A stretch of DNA of 64,000 nucleotides from Clostridium pasteurianum DSM 525 = ATCC 6013 (lineage in GTDB: Bacteria; Bacillota; Clostridia; Clostridiales; Clostridiaceae): contig NZ_CP009268.1 of assembly GCF_000807255.1 (NCBI RefSeq), forward strand, positions 1,642,384 to 1,706,383, written 5' to 3'. Positions within the stretch are counted from its first letter, which is position 1. Each line of letters opens with the position of its first letter. Under the pieces are notes generated by a model. That model was not told the origin of the DNA. It searched no databases and was given only the letters and a program-made list of their open reading frames with translations. This document shows, piece after piece, positions 1 through 8,971 of this stretch. The position numbers and the translations under genes were made by a program.

Positions 1-794
1 TAGGAAAGTCAAATTTGGAAATAGTCAGAAAACATAAATATAGAGAAGATTCCTTTGAATTGCTTAAATCCATAGAAGATATACCTATTTATCAGATGAA
101 AACTATAGATAAATTAAAGAGAGACATACAAAAGCTCAATAAGATGTCTCTGGCAGGAGCTATACAATGCATAGTAAATGAAATTGGCTATAGAGACTAT
201 ATTGTAGAATACGCTAAAAAATACAAGCTTGGTATTCAGGACATGGAAGAGATAATAGAAGAATTTAAAAAGGCAGCAGAGGAGTATAATGCTATAATTA
301 GATTCTTAGCTCATGTAGATGAAGTATCTGAGGAGTTAAAGAAAAATAAAAAAGATATTTCAAAGGATGCTGTTATACTTAGCACTATCCACGGTGTAAA
401 GGGAATGGAATTTAAAAATGTATTTGTCATAAACTGTTGTGAGGAAAATATACCTCATAAAAATAGTCTGCCAGATAATATAGAGGAAGAGAGAAGACTT
501 TTCTATGTAGGGATAACCAGGGCCATTGATAATCTCTGGATAGGGTTTACAAAAGATATAAGAGGGAAAGCTAAAAAGCCTTCCAGGTTTATAGAAGAGT
601 GTAAGCTAAATATTAATGGAGATTGCAGAGGGGCATATAAAGTTGGAGATACTGTAAAGCATATGTCCTTTGGAGTAGGCAAAATTGTAGCTTTAGACAG
701 TGAAATTATAGAAATTGAATTTTCTAAAGGCATTAAGAGAAAATTTGATGCTGTAATAATTGGAAATAATAGGCTTATAAGTAGGATTAAATAA
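1..794 (+). CDS. UvrD/PcrA-type DNA helicase, C-terminal part (5' end outside window)
   Basis: This is the last ~264 codons of a superfamily 1 helicase; the frame is open at base 1, so the start lies outside the window. Visible motifs are STIHGVKGMEF (motif V region) and EERRLFYVGITRA (motif VI with the arginine finger). A C-terminal GDTVKHMSFGVGKIVALD segment resembles the small beta domain that ends PcrA-type helicases. Such enzymes unwind DNA 3'-5' in repair and in removal of blocked replication or transcription complexes. The ATP-binding Walker A half is missing only because of the window edge. It could be PcrA itself or a second UvrD-like paralogue; the divergent C-terminus leaves this open. 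Confidence 0.85.
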   Translation, partial: GKSNLEIVRKHKYREDSFELLKSIEDIPIYQMKTIDKLKRDIQKLNKMSLAGAIQCIVNEIGYRDYIVEYAKKYKLGIQDMEEIIEEFKKAAEEYNAIIRFLAHVDEVSEELKKNKKDISKDAVILSTIHGVKGMEFKNVFVINCCEENIPHKNSLPDNIEEERRLFYVGITRAIDNLWIGFTKDIRGKAKKPSRFIEECKLNINGDCRGAYKVGDTVKHMSFGVGKIVALDSEIIEIEFSKGIKRKFDAVIIGNNRLISRIK

Positions 795-889
795 TAAAAA
801 ATTATCATAAAAAGCTTACTAATTTTAATAAAATGTGATATAATCCTCTTTAATTTAACAATTTAATAAAAAATAGAGGAGATGATATT

Positions 890-1069
890 GTGGCAAAAGT
901 AGGAGATGCTTTATCAGAGGAAACAAGATCTGATATAATTGAAAAATTTAGTCAAGGAAAATTAGTTAGTGAAATTATGAAGGAAATCAATTTAAGCAGA
1001 AGTGAAATTAAAGATGTTATAGAAGATTATCTCAATGCTAAAATGCTTTCAGAGGACAAAAGAATATAG
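890..1069 (+). CDS. Small conserved-type protein, 59 aa, function unknown
   Basis: This short gene starts at GTG 890, seven bases after a good ribosome binding site (AGAGGAG). The 59-residue product starts MAKVGDALSE and ends KMLSEDKRI. It is charged and predicted mostly helical; residues 14-58 could form a helix-turn-helix-like fold (SDIIEKFSQGKLVSEIMKEI, then NLSRSEIKDVI). No transmembrane segment or cysteine is present. It is followed within ten bases by a strong hairpin terminator, so it is probably a monocistronic unit of its own. A small DNA-binding or regulatory protein is a guess from shape only. Confidence 0.6.
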   Translation: MAKVGDALSEETRSDIIEKFSQGKLVSEIMKEINLSRSEIKDVIEDYLNAKMLSEDKRI

Positions 1070-1074
1070 TAAAA

Positions 1075-1115
1075 AAATAAGATATATGTTTGAAAGCATG
1101 TATCTTATTTTTACT
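1075..1115 (+). terminator. Rho-independent terminator after the 59-aa gene
   Basis: A hairpin pairs AAATAAGATATATG (1075-1088) with CATGTATCTTATTT (1097-1110), with an 8-base loop, and runs into a T-rich tail. Confidence 0.75.
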
Positions 1116-1190
1116 TATAAATCTAAAAATCATTGTCTAGATGTTATTTACGTGGTATATTTCAGATATTAAAAGTGTAGGAGTTGATGA

Positions 1191-1394
1191 TTGGTGACAG
1201 ATATAATAATAAATACGCTTATGAGTATAAATCCTCTATATTTAATAGTGGGAGTAATAGCCATAGTTGTTATTTTGAAAGTGGTGGGAAAGATATTAAA
1301 AATAGTACTTATAGTGGGAATTATAGCATTTATATTATATGAAGCAGGTCTATTATCCAGTATTCTTGATTTTATAAGAAATATAAATGTTTGA
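1191..1394 (+). CDS. Small hydrophobic membrane protein
   Basis: A 67-residue protein that is almost all membrane segment. Residues about 15-62 are continuous hydrophobic sequence (YLIVGVIAIVVILKVVG, IVLIVGIIAFILYEAGLL), giving two probable helices separated by a short basic stretch. The start is either TTG 1191, seven bases after GTAGGAG, or GTG 1194; the difference is one residue. No family is recognised. It sits alone between a terminator and the MFS transporter gene and has no obvious partner. Confidence 0.55.
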   Translation: MVTDIIINTLMSINPLYLIVGVIAIVVILKVVGKILKIVLIVGIIAFILYEAGLLSSILDFIRNINV

Positions 1395-1478
1395 TTTTAC
1401 ATAAAGTTATATTTAGTTGATAAACTTATTAGCTGGATATAGCTTTTGTTGTATTATAAATAAATATTTTTAATATTG

Positions 1479-1500
1479 TTGGTTAACCTATTGATATAAT
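1479..1500 (+). promoter_or_regulatory. Possible promoter with palindrome upstream of MFS gene
   Basis: A TATAAT box lies at 1495-1500, about 70 bases ahead of the transporter start. Just upstream is the perfect 8-base palindrome GGTTAACC (1481-1488), placed where a repressor could block polymerase. The -35 is weak, so this is tentative. Confidence 0.35.
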
Positions 1501-1570
1501 AATCAATTATATATCTTTCTTACATCGATTTAAATTTTTTAAATTGCTTTTTAATTGGAGGTAGTAGGAT

Positions 1571-2731
1571 ATGAATAAAGATTTCAGAAATATGATAATT
1601 ATTTTTATAGGTTTTTTCTTTTTGGCTTTATTTTCTAATACAGTATCACCTTTTATAACTACTATAAAAAATATGTATAATGTATCAGAACAGATTATTG
1701 CAATATTGCCGCCATTAATCTTAGGAGCATCATTTATGATGAGTATAGCTGGAGGAAAAATAATAAATGTTTTAGGAGTTAAAAAGGGATTATATTTGGG
1801 ATTTTTTTTTATGATTGCATCAAGTATAATACTTTTAATTTCAAAAAATTTTTATGTATTGTTGATAGGATATTTTGTATCAGGATTATCTATAGGTATG
1901 TGTACTCTGTCTTTAACTACCACGCTTTCACTGCTTCCTGAAAAATATCAAAAATTCAGTTTATCAAATGCCTTTGTGGGATTGGGCGGAATTTTAATCT
2001 TGCCTATAGACAGATTTATACTTAGTAAGGGGATACTTTTTAACTATACTTATATAATACATATAGTATCAGCATTTATATTTTTTATTTTAATAACTCA
2101 GGTTAAAGGAATAGTGGTATCTAAGAGTAAAGATGATATTACAAAAGATACCTTTACGGTATTAAAAAATCCATTATTTTTATTACTTGCTATTGCTATG
2201 TTTTTTTATGCTGGATCGGAGTTATCAACAACGAATTGGACAGGAACATTTTTAGAGAATTTTTATGGTATTAGTAGAGAAGAAGTACCCAATATTCTCT
2301 TAAGTTTTTGGATATTATTTACTGTAGGAAGGGCTTTAGGAGATAAATTTTTAGACAAAGTTGGCAGATTAAGATTACTTGCAATAGCTCCTCTTGTAGA
2401 TATAGCAGGAATAATTGTTATCTTAATTGGAAGAAATAGAATTCAAGCTTATGTAGGGTATGCTGTTATTGGAATATCTATGGCTTTAATATATCCTGCA
2501 CTACAGGGATATATTATACAAAATGTCGATAAAAAGTATGCTCCCATAGCTTCATCTATTATAACTATATTTAATAATATGGGAGCTATGATTTTAAGTT
2601 ATTTAATAGGATTTGCTGCTGGTATAAGAATTACTTATGTTTTCTTTGTTCAAATACTATTTTATGTATATATATCTATAATTTCCTTTAGGTATTTACT
2701 TTTTAAGACTAAAAAAGCTGCAAAAAGATAG
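1571..2731 (+). CDS. Major facilitator superfamily transporter
   Basis: A 386-residue integral membrane protein with about 12 hydrophobic segments and the usual MFS layout: two six-helix halves with a hydrophilic central linker near residues 178-195 (VSKSKDDITKDTF). The segment GGKIINVLGVKKGL between helices 2 and 3 resembles MFS motif A, and GDKFLDKVGRLRLL is the equivalent in the second half. The start ATG 1571 follows GGAGGTAGTAGGAT. Substrate cannot be read from sequence; sugar or organic-acid permeases of the FucP/NarK-like group have similar size. It appears to be transcribed alone and ends in a strong terminator. Confidence 0.8.
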   Translation: MNKDFRNMIIIFIGFFFLALFSNTVSPFITTIKNMYNVSEQIIAILPPLILGASFMMSIAGGKIINVLGVKKGLYLGFFFMIASSIILLISKNFYVLLIGYFVSGLSIGMCTLSLTTTLSLLPEKYQKFSLSNAFVGLGGILILPIDRFILSKGILFNYTYIIHIVSAFIFFILITQVKGIVVSKSKDDITKDTFTVLKNPLFLLLAIAMFFYAGSELSTTNWTGTFLENFYGISREEVPNILLSFWILFTVGRALGDKFLDKVGRLRLLAIAPLVDIAGIIVILIGRNRIQAYVGYAVIGISMALIYPALQGYIIQNVDKKYAPIASSIITIFNNMGAMILSYLIGFAAGIRITYVFFVQILFYVYISIISFRYLLFKTKKAAKR

Positions 2732-2772
2732 CATTAATTTTTTAAAGCAAAAAAACTATTTGATTAGATAAT

Positions 2773-2830
2773 ATATATGAAAGAGCTTTTCTCTTTATTT
2801 TAATTAAGAGAGAAGTTCTTTTTTATATAT
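2773..2830 (+). terminator. Terminator after MFS gene
   Basis: A long imperfect hairpin (2773-2795 with 2806-2830, core GAAAGAGCTTTTCTCTT against AAGAGAGAAGTTCTTTTT) ends in a T-rich run. Confidence 0.7.
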
Positions 2831-3045
2831 GTATAATATTATTTTATTTTTATCATATAATTTTCAATGGAATGATATTTTTTTATTTAATGGAATTTAG
2901 AAAAAATTTATAAATAATATGGTATATTTAACATAAATATAATTGAAAAATTAAAAAATATGTATTATTATGTAAATATACGCAGCATAGTTATATGCAG
3001 CTAGTACATTATTTAAACTAATTAAAAAATTTAAGGGGATTTCTT

Positions 3046-3891
3046 ATGAGACAGAGAAAAAAGAACATAATTAAGCGTTCAATAATTTTGATGGTAGGAG
3101 CAGGAATATTATTTAGTGCTTCTTATTTTATTGGAATGACAAATAAAAAGAGCATAGCTTCCAATAAACCCTATAAGGCAGCTGAAGTTAAACATACTCA
3201 AAAACCTAAAAAGGAAAGTATACCTAAATTACCAAAGACCCCAGGAAAAGATGAACTTAGAGATTTGATAAATGTAAATGATGGACAAAAGGTAGCCTAT
3301 TTAACTTTTGATGATGGTCCATCTCCTAATAATACACCTGTAATTCTAGATATATTGAAGAAAGAAAATATTAAAGCTACTTTTTTTATAATAGGTAAAA
3401 ATGCAGAAAGAAATCCTGAACTTCTAGTAAGAGAAAAAGATGAAGGGCATACCATTGGTATGCATAGCTATACTCATGAACCTGCAATAATATATAAAAA
3501 TCCAGAGGCTTATTTACAGGATTTAAGTCAATGTTCAGAGGCCATAAATAAAGCTGTAGGAGAAGATGGATATGATAAATGGTTAATTAGGTTTCCGGAA
3601 GGTTCCTTTGCAGTTAAAAATAAGCCAGGCTTTAGAGAAGCTATAGCATCTGCTGGATATCATTATGTGGATTGGAATGCCTTAGATGGAGATGCAGAAC
3701 ATTTTAGAATGGAAACCCCTGAATATCTAATGAACAGATTTGTAAGTACTGTTGGAAATCAACATCATGTAGTAATATTAATGCACGATGCTGCAACTAA
3801 AAAATCTACTGCAGATACTTTGCCGCAGTTTATAAAGTATTTAAAAGACAATGGATTTATATTTAAAACAATACCTAAGTATCAATCATGA
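3046..3891 (+). CDS. Membrane-anchored polysaccharide deacetylase (NodB domain)
   Basis: The 281-residue protein has a basic N-terminus and one hydrophobic segment (about residues 12-29, IILMVGAGILFSASYFIG), consistent with a signal anchor facing outward. A linker of about 50 residues leads to a NodB homology domain. The carbohydrate esterase 4 motifs are all present: TFDDGPS (motif 1, metal and base aspartates), GHTIGMHSYTH (motif 2, metal histidines), RFPEG (motif 3), DWNALDGD (motif 4) and ILMHD (motif 5). Such enzymes remove acetyl groups from peptidoglycan or other cell-wall glycans. A PdaA/PgdA-like wall-modifying role is likely; the exact substrate is not shown. It is flanked by terminators and transcribed alone. 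Confidence 0.88.
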   Translation: MRQRKKNIIKRSIILMVGAGILFSASYFIGMTNKKSIASNKPYKAAEVKHTQKPKKESIPKLPKTPGKDELRDLINVNDGQKVAYLTFDDGPSPNNTPVILDILKKENIKATFFIIGKNAERNPELLVREKDEGHTIGMHSYTHEPAIIYKNPEAYLQDLSQCSEAINKAVGEDGYDKWLIRFPEGSFAVKNKPGFREAIASAGYHYVDWNALDGDAEHFRMETPEYLMNRFVSTVGNQHHVVILMHDAATKKSTADTLPQFIKYLKDNGFIFKTIPKYQS

Positions 3892-3914
3892 TATTCCATA
3901 CAATATATGTTGAT

Positions 3915-3966
3915 AAATGTTACTATGTGGAGATAAGTTAGATTTTCAATAGTAACATTTATTATT
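3915..3966 (+). terminator. Terminator after the deacetylase gene
   Basis: A perfect 12-bp stem, AAATGTTACTAT (3915-3926) with ATAGTAACATTT (3949-3960), with a 22-base loop and a following AT-rich tail. Confidence 0.65.
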
Positions 3967-3977
3967 TAGTTTTATAT

Positions 3978-4020
3978 GATGACTACCAAGCATAATACTC
4001 CCTGACACTCTGTGAAAGTG
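3978..4020 (-). repeat. Dispersed structured repeat, copy 1 (partial, reverse orientation)
   Basis: Read on the minus strand this is CACTTTCACAGAGTGTC followed by AGGGAGTATTATGCTTGG and TAGTCATC. It matches the 3' half of the repeats at 16173, 41675 and 62512, sharing the core CTTTCACAGAGTG and the end GGGAG..TTA..GC..GGTAGTCAT. It is intergenic and lacks the 5' hairpin of the longer copies. Confidence 0.6.
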
Positions 4021-4098
4021 GGAAATAGGGACTGCTGTATCCATAGATAGCGATTACTTTGTTTTGGATAGAAAAAGAATAGAATAAAAATGTAAACC

Positions 4099-4126
4099 TT
4101 GACATAAATTTGCTGTATGATATACT
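4099..4126 (+). promoter_or_regulatory. Sigma-A type promoter
   Basis: TTGACA (4099-4104), a 16-base spacer and TATACT (4121-4126) lie about 35 bases ahead of the 99-aa gene. Confidence 0.6.
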
Positions 4127-4160
4127 TTACAATAGTGTATAAATGTAGGGAGTGGATGAT

Positions 4161-4460
4161 ATGATTGCATTTACAAAAATGTGGGAAGACGTATTTAAAT
4201 TAGTAAAGCAGGGTAAGGTTAAAGATCTAAATATAATTAAAAGTTTTAAAAGTGGTTTTATAATTCTAGAAAATGAGAATACTGAATTTATAACTAAACA
4301 GGATTTTCTAGATATCTGGTGTGAACTTCTCTATTATAATGAGCTGTCAAAAAAACATATATTTAGGGATGAGAGTCCAAAGGCTAAATATGTGTATAAG
4401 CTTATTAGTAAACTTCCTTATGTAATTGATGAAAAGGAAAAAATTAAGCTAAAAGAGTAG
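4161..4460 (+). CDS. Hypothetical protein, 99 aa
   Basis: A soluble, lysine-rich 99-residue protein with no recognised family. ATG 4161 is preferred over GTG 4152 because the GTAGGGA ribosome site lies nine bases before the ATG but touches the GTG. The product begins MIAFTKMWEDVFKLVKQGK and contains one cysteine and two tryptophans. It has its own TTGACA/TATACT promoter and its own terminator, so it is an independent unit between the deacetylase and the FtsA-like gene. Confidence 0.6.
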   Translation: MIAFTKMWEDVFKLVKQGKVKDLNIIKSFKSGFIILENENTEFITKQDFLDIWCELLYYNELSKKHIFRDESPKAKYVYKLISKLPYVIDEKEKIKLKE

Positions 4461-4501
4461 TTTTATTGAATATTTTGTAATAGTATTATATAATTTTTAT
4501 T

Positions 4502-4534
4502 AGGCTCATATTCAGAATGGAATATGAGCCTTTA
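4502..4534 (+). terminator. Terminator with perfect 12-bp stem
   Basis: AGGCTCATATTC (4502-4513) pairs exactly with GAATATGAGCCT (4520-4531) around a six-base loop, followed by TTT. Confidence 0.8.
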
Positions 4535-4559
4535 AATTACAGTGCTAAGAGGTATAAAT

Positions 4560-6617
4560 ATGCTTTATACAGATATTAAATCAGAAGATGTTTTATTTTC
4601 TTTGGATATTGGAACACGTACTGTTATTGGTACAGTTGGAATTGTTAAAGATAAAAAGTTTCATATTATAGCTGAGAAACTTACAGAGCATGAAGAAAGA
4701 GCTGTAGTTGACGGTCAGATACATGATATAAATTTAGCTGCTAATGCTGTAAATGAAGTAAAAACCCAATTGGAAGAGGATTTGGGCTTTGAACTAAAAA
4801 AAGTAGCTATAGCCGCAGCAGGAAGGTTTTTGAGAACTACTTTAGTTAATTCAGAAATAGAAATTGATGAAGACAGAGAAATAGATAAGGAACTTATAAG
4901 GAGTTTGGAATTGACTGCCGTAAAACTTGCTGAAGAAGAAATTGGTAAAAATACTGATGGAAAGCTGTATTGTGTAGGCTATAGTGTGAAAAATTATTAT
5001 TTGAATGGATATTCTATATCCAATCTTCTTTCACATAAAGGTCAAAGGATTTCAGCAGAAATAATTGCCACTTTTTTGCCAAGATCAGTAGTTGAAAGTC
5101 TTTATGCTGTTACAAAGAGGATAGGGTTGTCTGTTTTGAATCTCACATTGGAGCCTATTGCTGCAATGGAGGCAGCAGTACCGAAAAAACTGAGGCTTTT
5201 AAATCTGGCTTTGGTAGATATAGGAGCAGGAACCTCAGATATTGCTATAAGCAGTAATGAAACCATCAGTGCTTATGGAATGGTATCTATGGCTGGGGAT
5301 GAAGTAACTGAGGCTATAGCACAAACTTGCCTTGTAGATTTTAATACTGCAGAAAATATAAAAAAGAAAATTGTAGAAAAAAAAGAAGTAAAATATATAG
5401 ATGTATTGGGATTTGAAAATGTCATCACCTATGATGAAGCAATTAAAATAATAAGACCTGTAGCAGATAAATTATCAGAGGAGATATCTAAAAAAATTAT
5501 TGAACTTAATGGAGGCAAACCCACTAATGCGGTATTTTTAGTTGGTGGAGGGGCTCATACCCCACTTCTTAAAGAATTAATTGTAAAAAATCTTAATATA
5601 TCTCCTCAGAGAATTGCAATAAAGGGGAGAGACAGTGTCATCGATTGTGTATGCAATAATAATGAACTGGGAAGTATAGGTGTCACTGTTTTGGGAATAG
5701 CATTAGTGGCCATGAGAAAGTTTGGTGGAGATTTTATTGATGTATTTTTAAATAATACAGTGGTAAGTCTTTTTAATTCAAAAAACAATACTGTTATGGA
5801 TGCGGTTATTCAAGCAGGTATAAATCCCAAAATACTTATAGCTAAAAATGGACAAAATATAAGATTTACTTTAAATGGATCTAAACGTGTAGCCTTTGGA
5901 AGTATGGGTAAAAGTTCTGCAATAAAACTCAATGGAATAATTGCTAGTTTAGAATCAGAGATAAAGGAAAATGACAGAATAGAAGTAGTATTTGCACAAA
6001 ATGGTAATAATGCAAAAGCTTATATAAAAGATTACATAAAAAAATTAGATTCTGTAGGGTTTTACTTGAATGATAAAGTTAAAAATCTGGAACCTTTATT
6101 TTTTGTCAATGATCAGGAAGTTGGCATAGATCATATAATAAGTGAAGGTGATGACATCAAGACAGTATTTCCAAGAACTGTTTTGGACTATAAGAAATTT
6201 GTGCTTAAGAATCTAGATTTAGAATTCTATATTACTTCTAAAGAACTTGGAGATGACTATATAATAAGTGAAGGAGACAACATATACTCAACACAAGTAA
6301 GTGAAGAAAAAAATGATAGTATACAGAGAGAAATAGCTCTTGAGTCTTCTGTGGTTCCGTCAGAAGATAATATTAATTTTAATAATGAGCCTATAGAAAT
6401 ATCTAAAGTTACAGAGGAAAGCATAGAGGTTTTTGCAAATGATAATAATATAATATTAAAGGGCAAATCTTCCTATGTATTTGTAGATATATTTAATTAT
6501 GTTGAATTTGATTTGAGTAAGTCAAAAGGAGAATTGGTACTCTTATTAAATGGAAATAAAGCAGGCTTTTATGATAAACTAAACGATGGTGATAGAATAG
6601 AAATAAGATGGAAATAG
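4560..6617 (+). CDS. FtsA-like actin-fold protein with long C-terminal extension
   Basis: A 685-residue protein in the FtsA/PilM actin-like ATPase group. FSLDIGTRTVIGTVGIV near the start is the phosphate-1 loop, NLALVDIGAGTSDIAIS the phosphate-2 loop and NAVFLVGGGAHTPLLKELI the adenosine motif. The second domain near residues 80-170 fits the SHS2 insertion of FtsA. True FtsA is about 420 residues; here another ~270 residues follow, with twice-repeated ISEGD segments (DHIISEGDDIK, DDYIISEGDNIY) that suggest a duplicated small domain. There is no dcw cluster around it. ATG 4560 is chosen because AAGAGG lies seven bases upstream; GTG 4542 is in frame but has no ribosome site. The role in division or envelope assembly is inferred from the fold. 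Confidence 0.8.
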   Translation: MLYTDIKSEDVLFSLDIGTRTVIGTVGIVKDKKFHIIAEKLTEHEERAVVDGQIHDINLAANAVNEVKTQLEEDLGFELKKVAIAAAGRFLRTTLVNSEIEIDEDREIDKELIRSLELTAVKLAEEEIGKNTDGKLYCVGYSVKNYYLNGYSISNLLSHKGQRISAEIIATFLPRSVVESLYAVTKRIGLSVLNLTLEPIAAMEAAVPKKLRLLNLALVDIGAGTSDIAISSNETISAYGMVSMAGDEVTEAIAQTCLVDFNTAENIKKKIVEKKEVKYIDVLGFENVITYDEAIKIIRPVADKLSEEISKKIIELNGGKPTNAVFLVGGGAHTPLLKELIVKNLNISPQRIAIKGRDSVIDCVCNNNELGSIGVTVLGIALVAMRKFGGDFIDVFLNNTVVSLFNSKNNTVMDAVIQAGINPKILIAKNGQNIRFTLNGSKRVAFGSMGKSSAIKLNGIIASLESEIKENDRIEVVFAQNGNNAKAYIKDYIKKLDSVGFYLNDKVKNLEPLFFVNDQEVGIDHIISEGDDIKTVFPRTVLDYKKFVLKNLDLEFYITSKELGDDYIISEGDNIYSTQVSEEKNDSIQREIALESSVVPSEDNINFNNEPIEISKVTEESIEVFANDNNIILKGKSSYVFVDIFNYVEFDLSKSKGELVLLLNGNKAGFYDKLNDGDRIEIRWK

Positions 6618-6643
6618 AATTTCTGTGAGAAAAGAGGTAAAAT

Positions 6644-7819
6644 ATGAATTTTTTAAATGAAGCAAATAAAATAAAAGATCAACTTATAGCTTTAAGGAGA
6701 GATTTTCATTCTCATCCGGAACTGGATTATGAACTTTTCAGAACAAATGAAAAAATAAAGAATTTTCTTGAATCAGAAGGAATTGAATATAAAATTGTAG
6801 CTAAGACTGGTATATGTGCTATTATAAAGGGTGCTAAAGCTGGGAAGACTATAGGTATTCGTGGAGATATGGATGCACTTCCACTTCAGGATGAGAAAAA
6901 ATGTGAATATGCCTCAAAGACAAAGGGAAAGATGCATGCTTGCGGCCACGATGTTCATACTACCATACTTATGGGAGTTGCAAAGTTGTTAAATAGTATG
7001 AAAAGTGAGCTTAATGGTAATATAAAACTTTTCTTTGAACCTGCAGAGGAAACCACTGGAGGAGCTAAAATAATGATCCATGAAGGAGTTCTTGAAAATC
7101 CAAAGGTAGATGCTGTTATTGGACTTCATGTAGAAGAGGCTATAAATGTTGGAGAAATAGGATTAAAAAAAGGTGTAGTTAATGCGGCATCAAATCCCTT
7201 TACTATAAAGATAAAAGGCAAAGGCGGTCATGGTGCTCGGCCAAATACTACTATAGATCCTGTGGTGATTTCCTGCAACGTGGTAAATGCTCTTCAGACC
7301 ATAATAAGCAGAGAGCTTCCACCAACATCTCCGGGGGTTATAACTGTAGGATACATCCATGGTGGTACTGCACAAAATATTATTCCAGAAGAAGCTGAAA
7401 TAGGTGGAATTATAAGAACTATGACAACTGAACACAGAGTTTATGTTAAAAAGAGATTAAAGGAAATAACTGAAGGAATAGTATCATCTATGAGAGGCAG
7501 TTGTGACATAGAAATAGAAGAAAGTTATCCCTGCTTATATAATGATGATGAAATACTAAAAGTTGTAAATAACAGCGCAGAAGAGGTTTTAGGAAAAGAA
7601 AAAGTAAATATCCTTGAAAATCCTAGTATGGGTGTTGAAAGCTTCGCATATTTTTCTTTGGAAAGGCCCTCGGCTTTTTACTATCTTGGATGCAGAAATG
7701 AAGAAAGGGGAATAGTAAATCCAGCTCATGGAAGTTTATTTGATGTAGATGAAGATTGTATTCCAATTGGTGTAGCTATTCAGTGTACTGCAGCAGTTAA
7801 AATGTTAAAGGAGCTATAA
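6644..7819 (+). CDS. M20 family amidohydrolase (N-acyl-amino-acid / hippurate hydrolase type)
   Basis: The 391-residue zinc peptidase shows the M20D signature: GIRGDMDALPLQ (metal aspartate region), HACGHDVHTTILMG, EPAEETTGGAKIMI with the catalytic glutamate pair, GLHVEE, and NPAHGSLFDVDEDC near the end carrying the last metal histidine. The central residues ~180-300 form the dimerisation domain (GKGGHGARPNTTIDPV). The family removes acyl groups from amino acids or small amides in the cytoplasm; the true substrate is unknown. It starts 26 bases after the FtsA-like gene with an AAAGAGG site, so the two may be co-transcribed. Confidence 0.9.
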   Translation: MNFLNEANKIKDQLIALRRDFHSHPELDYELFRTNEKIKNFLESEGIEYKIVAKTGICAIIKGAKAGKTIGIRGDMDALPLQDEKKCEYASKTKGKMHACGHDVHTTILMGVAKLLNSMKSELNGNIKLFFEPAEETTGGAKIMIHEGVLENPKVDAVIGLHVEEAINVGEIGLKKGVVNAASNPFTIKIKGKGGHGARPNTTIDPVVISCNVVNALQTIISRELPPTSPGVITVGYIHGGTAQNIIPEEAEIGGIIRTMTTEHRVYVKKRLKEITEGIVSSMRGSCDIEIEESYPCLYNDDEILKVVNNSAEEVLGKEKVNILENPSMGVESFAYFSLERPSAFYYLGCRNEERGIVNPAHGSLFDVDEDCIPIGVAIQCTAAVKMLKEL

Positions 7820-7935
7820 TTGAAATTTTAAGTGAATTTATTTATTTTATAGGATAAATTTTTTTATAATTAAGTTAATGTAGTTTTATTAAAACACAGT
7901 AACTTGAGATTTAATTGGAATAGTATATTCTTAAA

Positions 7936-7980
7936 TATAATTTGGGTATATCTATAAAATATACCTAAATTATAATTTTT
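7936..7980 (+). terminator. Hairpin terminator between amidohydrolase and pseudouridine synthase genes
   Basis: TATAATTTGGGTATA (7936-7950) pairs with TATACCTAAATTATA (7960-7974) with one mismatch, followed by ATTTTTAG. It lies only 20 bases ahead of the next start, so it could also act as an attenuator. Confidence 0.65.
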
Positions 7981-7996
7981 AGTTGTGGAGGAAAAT

Positions 7997-8950
7997 ATGA
8001 AAATTGTTATAGGACCAAATGAAGCAGGGCAGAGAATAGATAAATTTGTAAGAAAGTGGCTCAAAGATGTACCCTTGAGTGCCATATTTAAGGCTTTTAG
8101 AAAAGGCGATATAAAGGTAAATGGTAAAAAGGCCAAAGAAAAGTATTCTCTGGTAGAGGGAGATTTAATAGAGACTTATTATATTAATTCCAAGCCTAAA
8201 AAGAAAGAGTTCATAAGAATAGATAATAACTTTAAAGTTACCTATGAAGACGAAAATATGCTTATTTTAGAAAAATGGCCTGGAGTTTTGGTGCATTCCA
8301 ATAGTGAAGCAGGAGAACCTACTCTTACGGATTATGTATTATCCTATTTATATGACAAAGGTGACTATGAGCCTGAAAAAGAAGTTACATTTACACCAGC
8401 ACCCTGCAATAGGCTGGATAGAAATACCTCTGGTATAGTACTGTTTGGAAAAAATTTTGAAGCCTTGAAGGCATTAAATGAAATGATAAGGGAGAGAAAA
8501 ATAAAAAAGTATTATACGGCCTTAGTTAAAGGAAAACTTAAAGATGCTGTGTATGAAGGATATATATATAAAAATGAAGATTCAAATATTTCTACAGTAT
8601 TCAATAGTGAAAAACCTAATACAAAAAAAATAGCCATGGAGGTAAAGACTATTCAAACCTGTGGAAGCTTTTCATTAATAGAAATAGAGCTTATTACAGG
8701 AAGAAGTCACCAGCTTAGAGCTCATTTAAGTCATCTCAATCATCCTATAGTTGGAGATAATAAATATGGGGATAAAAAGCTCAATAGTTTCTTTAACAAT
8801 AAATATGGATTAAATTATCAATTTTTATATGCGTATAAGCTCGTATTTAAAAATTGTCCAGAAAAATTAAATTACATGGAAAATAAAACTATTGCAGAAT
8901 CACTGCCACCAATATTAAAAAAAATAAAGACTGATGTATTTAAGTTTTAA
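7997..8950 (+). CDS. RluC/RluD-family pseudouridine synthase
   Basis: A 317-residue RNA-modifying enzyme. Residues ~1-60 form an S4 RNA-binding domain (GQRIDKFVRKWLKDVPLSAIF, then GDIKVNGKKAKEKYSLVEGD). The catalytic domain contains RLDRNTSGIVLFGKN, where the aspartate is the catalytic residue of the RluA superfamily, and later TGRSHQLRAHLSHLNHPIVGD. The protein converts uridine to pseudouridine in rRNA or tRNA. ATG 7997 follows TGGAGG at the right spacing; an in-frame GTG at 7985 overlaps that site and is rejected. RluC- or RluD-type specificity cannot be decided. Confidence 0.9.
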   Translation: MKIVIGPNEAGQRIDKFVRKWLKDVPLSAIFKAFRKGDIKVNGKKAKEKYSLVEGDLIETYYINSKPKKKEFIRIDNNFKVTYEDENMLILEKWPGVLVHSNSEAGEPTLTDYVLSYLYDKGDYEPEKEVTFTPAPCNRLDRNTSGIVLFGKNFEALKALNEMIRERKIKKYYTALVKGKLKDAVYEGYIYKNEDSNISTVFNSEKPNTKKIAMEVKTIQTCGSFSLIEIELITGRSHQLRAHLSHLNHPIVGDNKYGDKKLNSFFNNKYGLNYQFLYAYKLVFKNCPEKLNYMENKTIAESLPPILKKIKTDVFKF

Positions 8951-8971
8951 TGTTTTAAAGAGGTAAATTTT

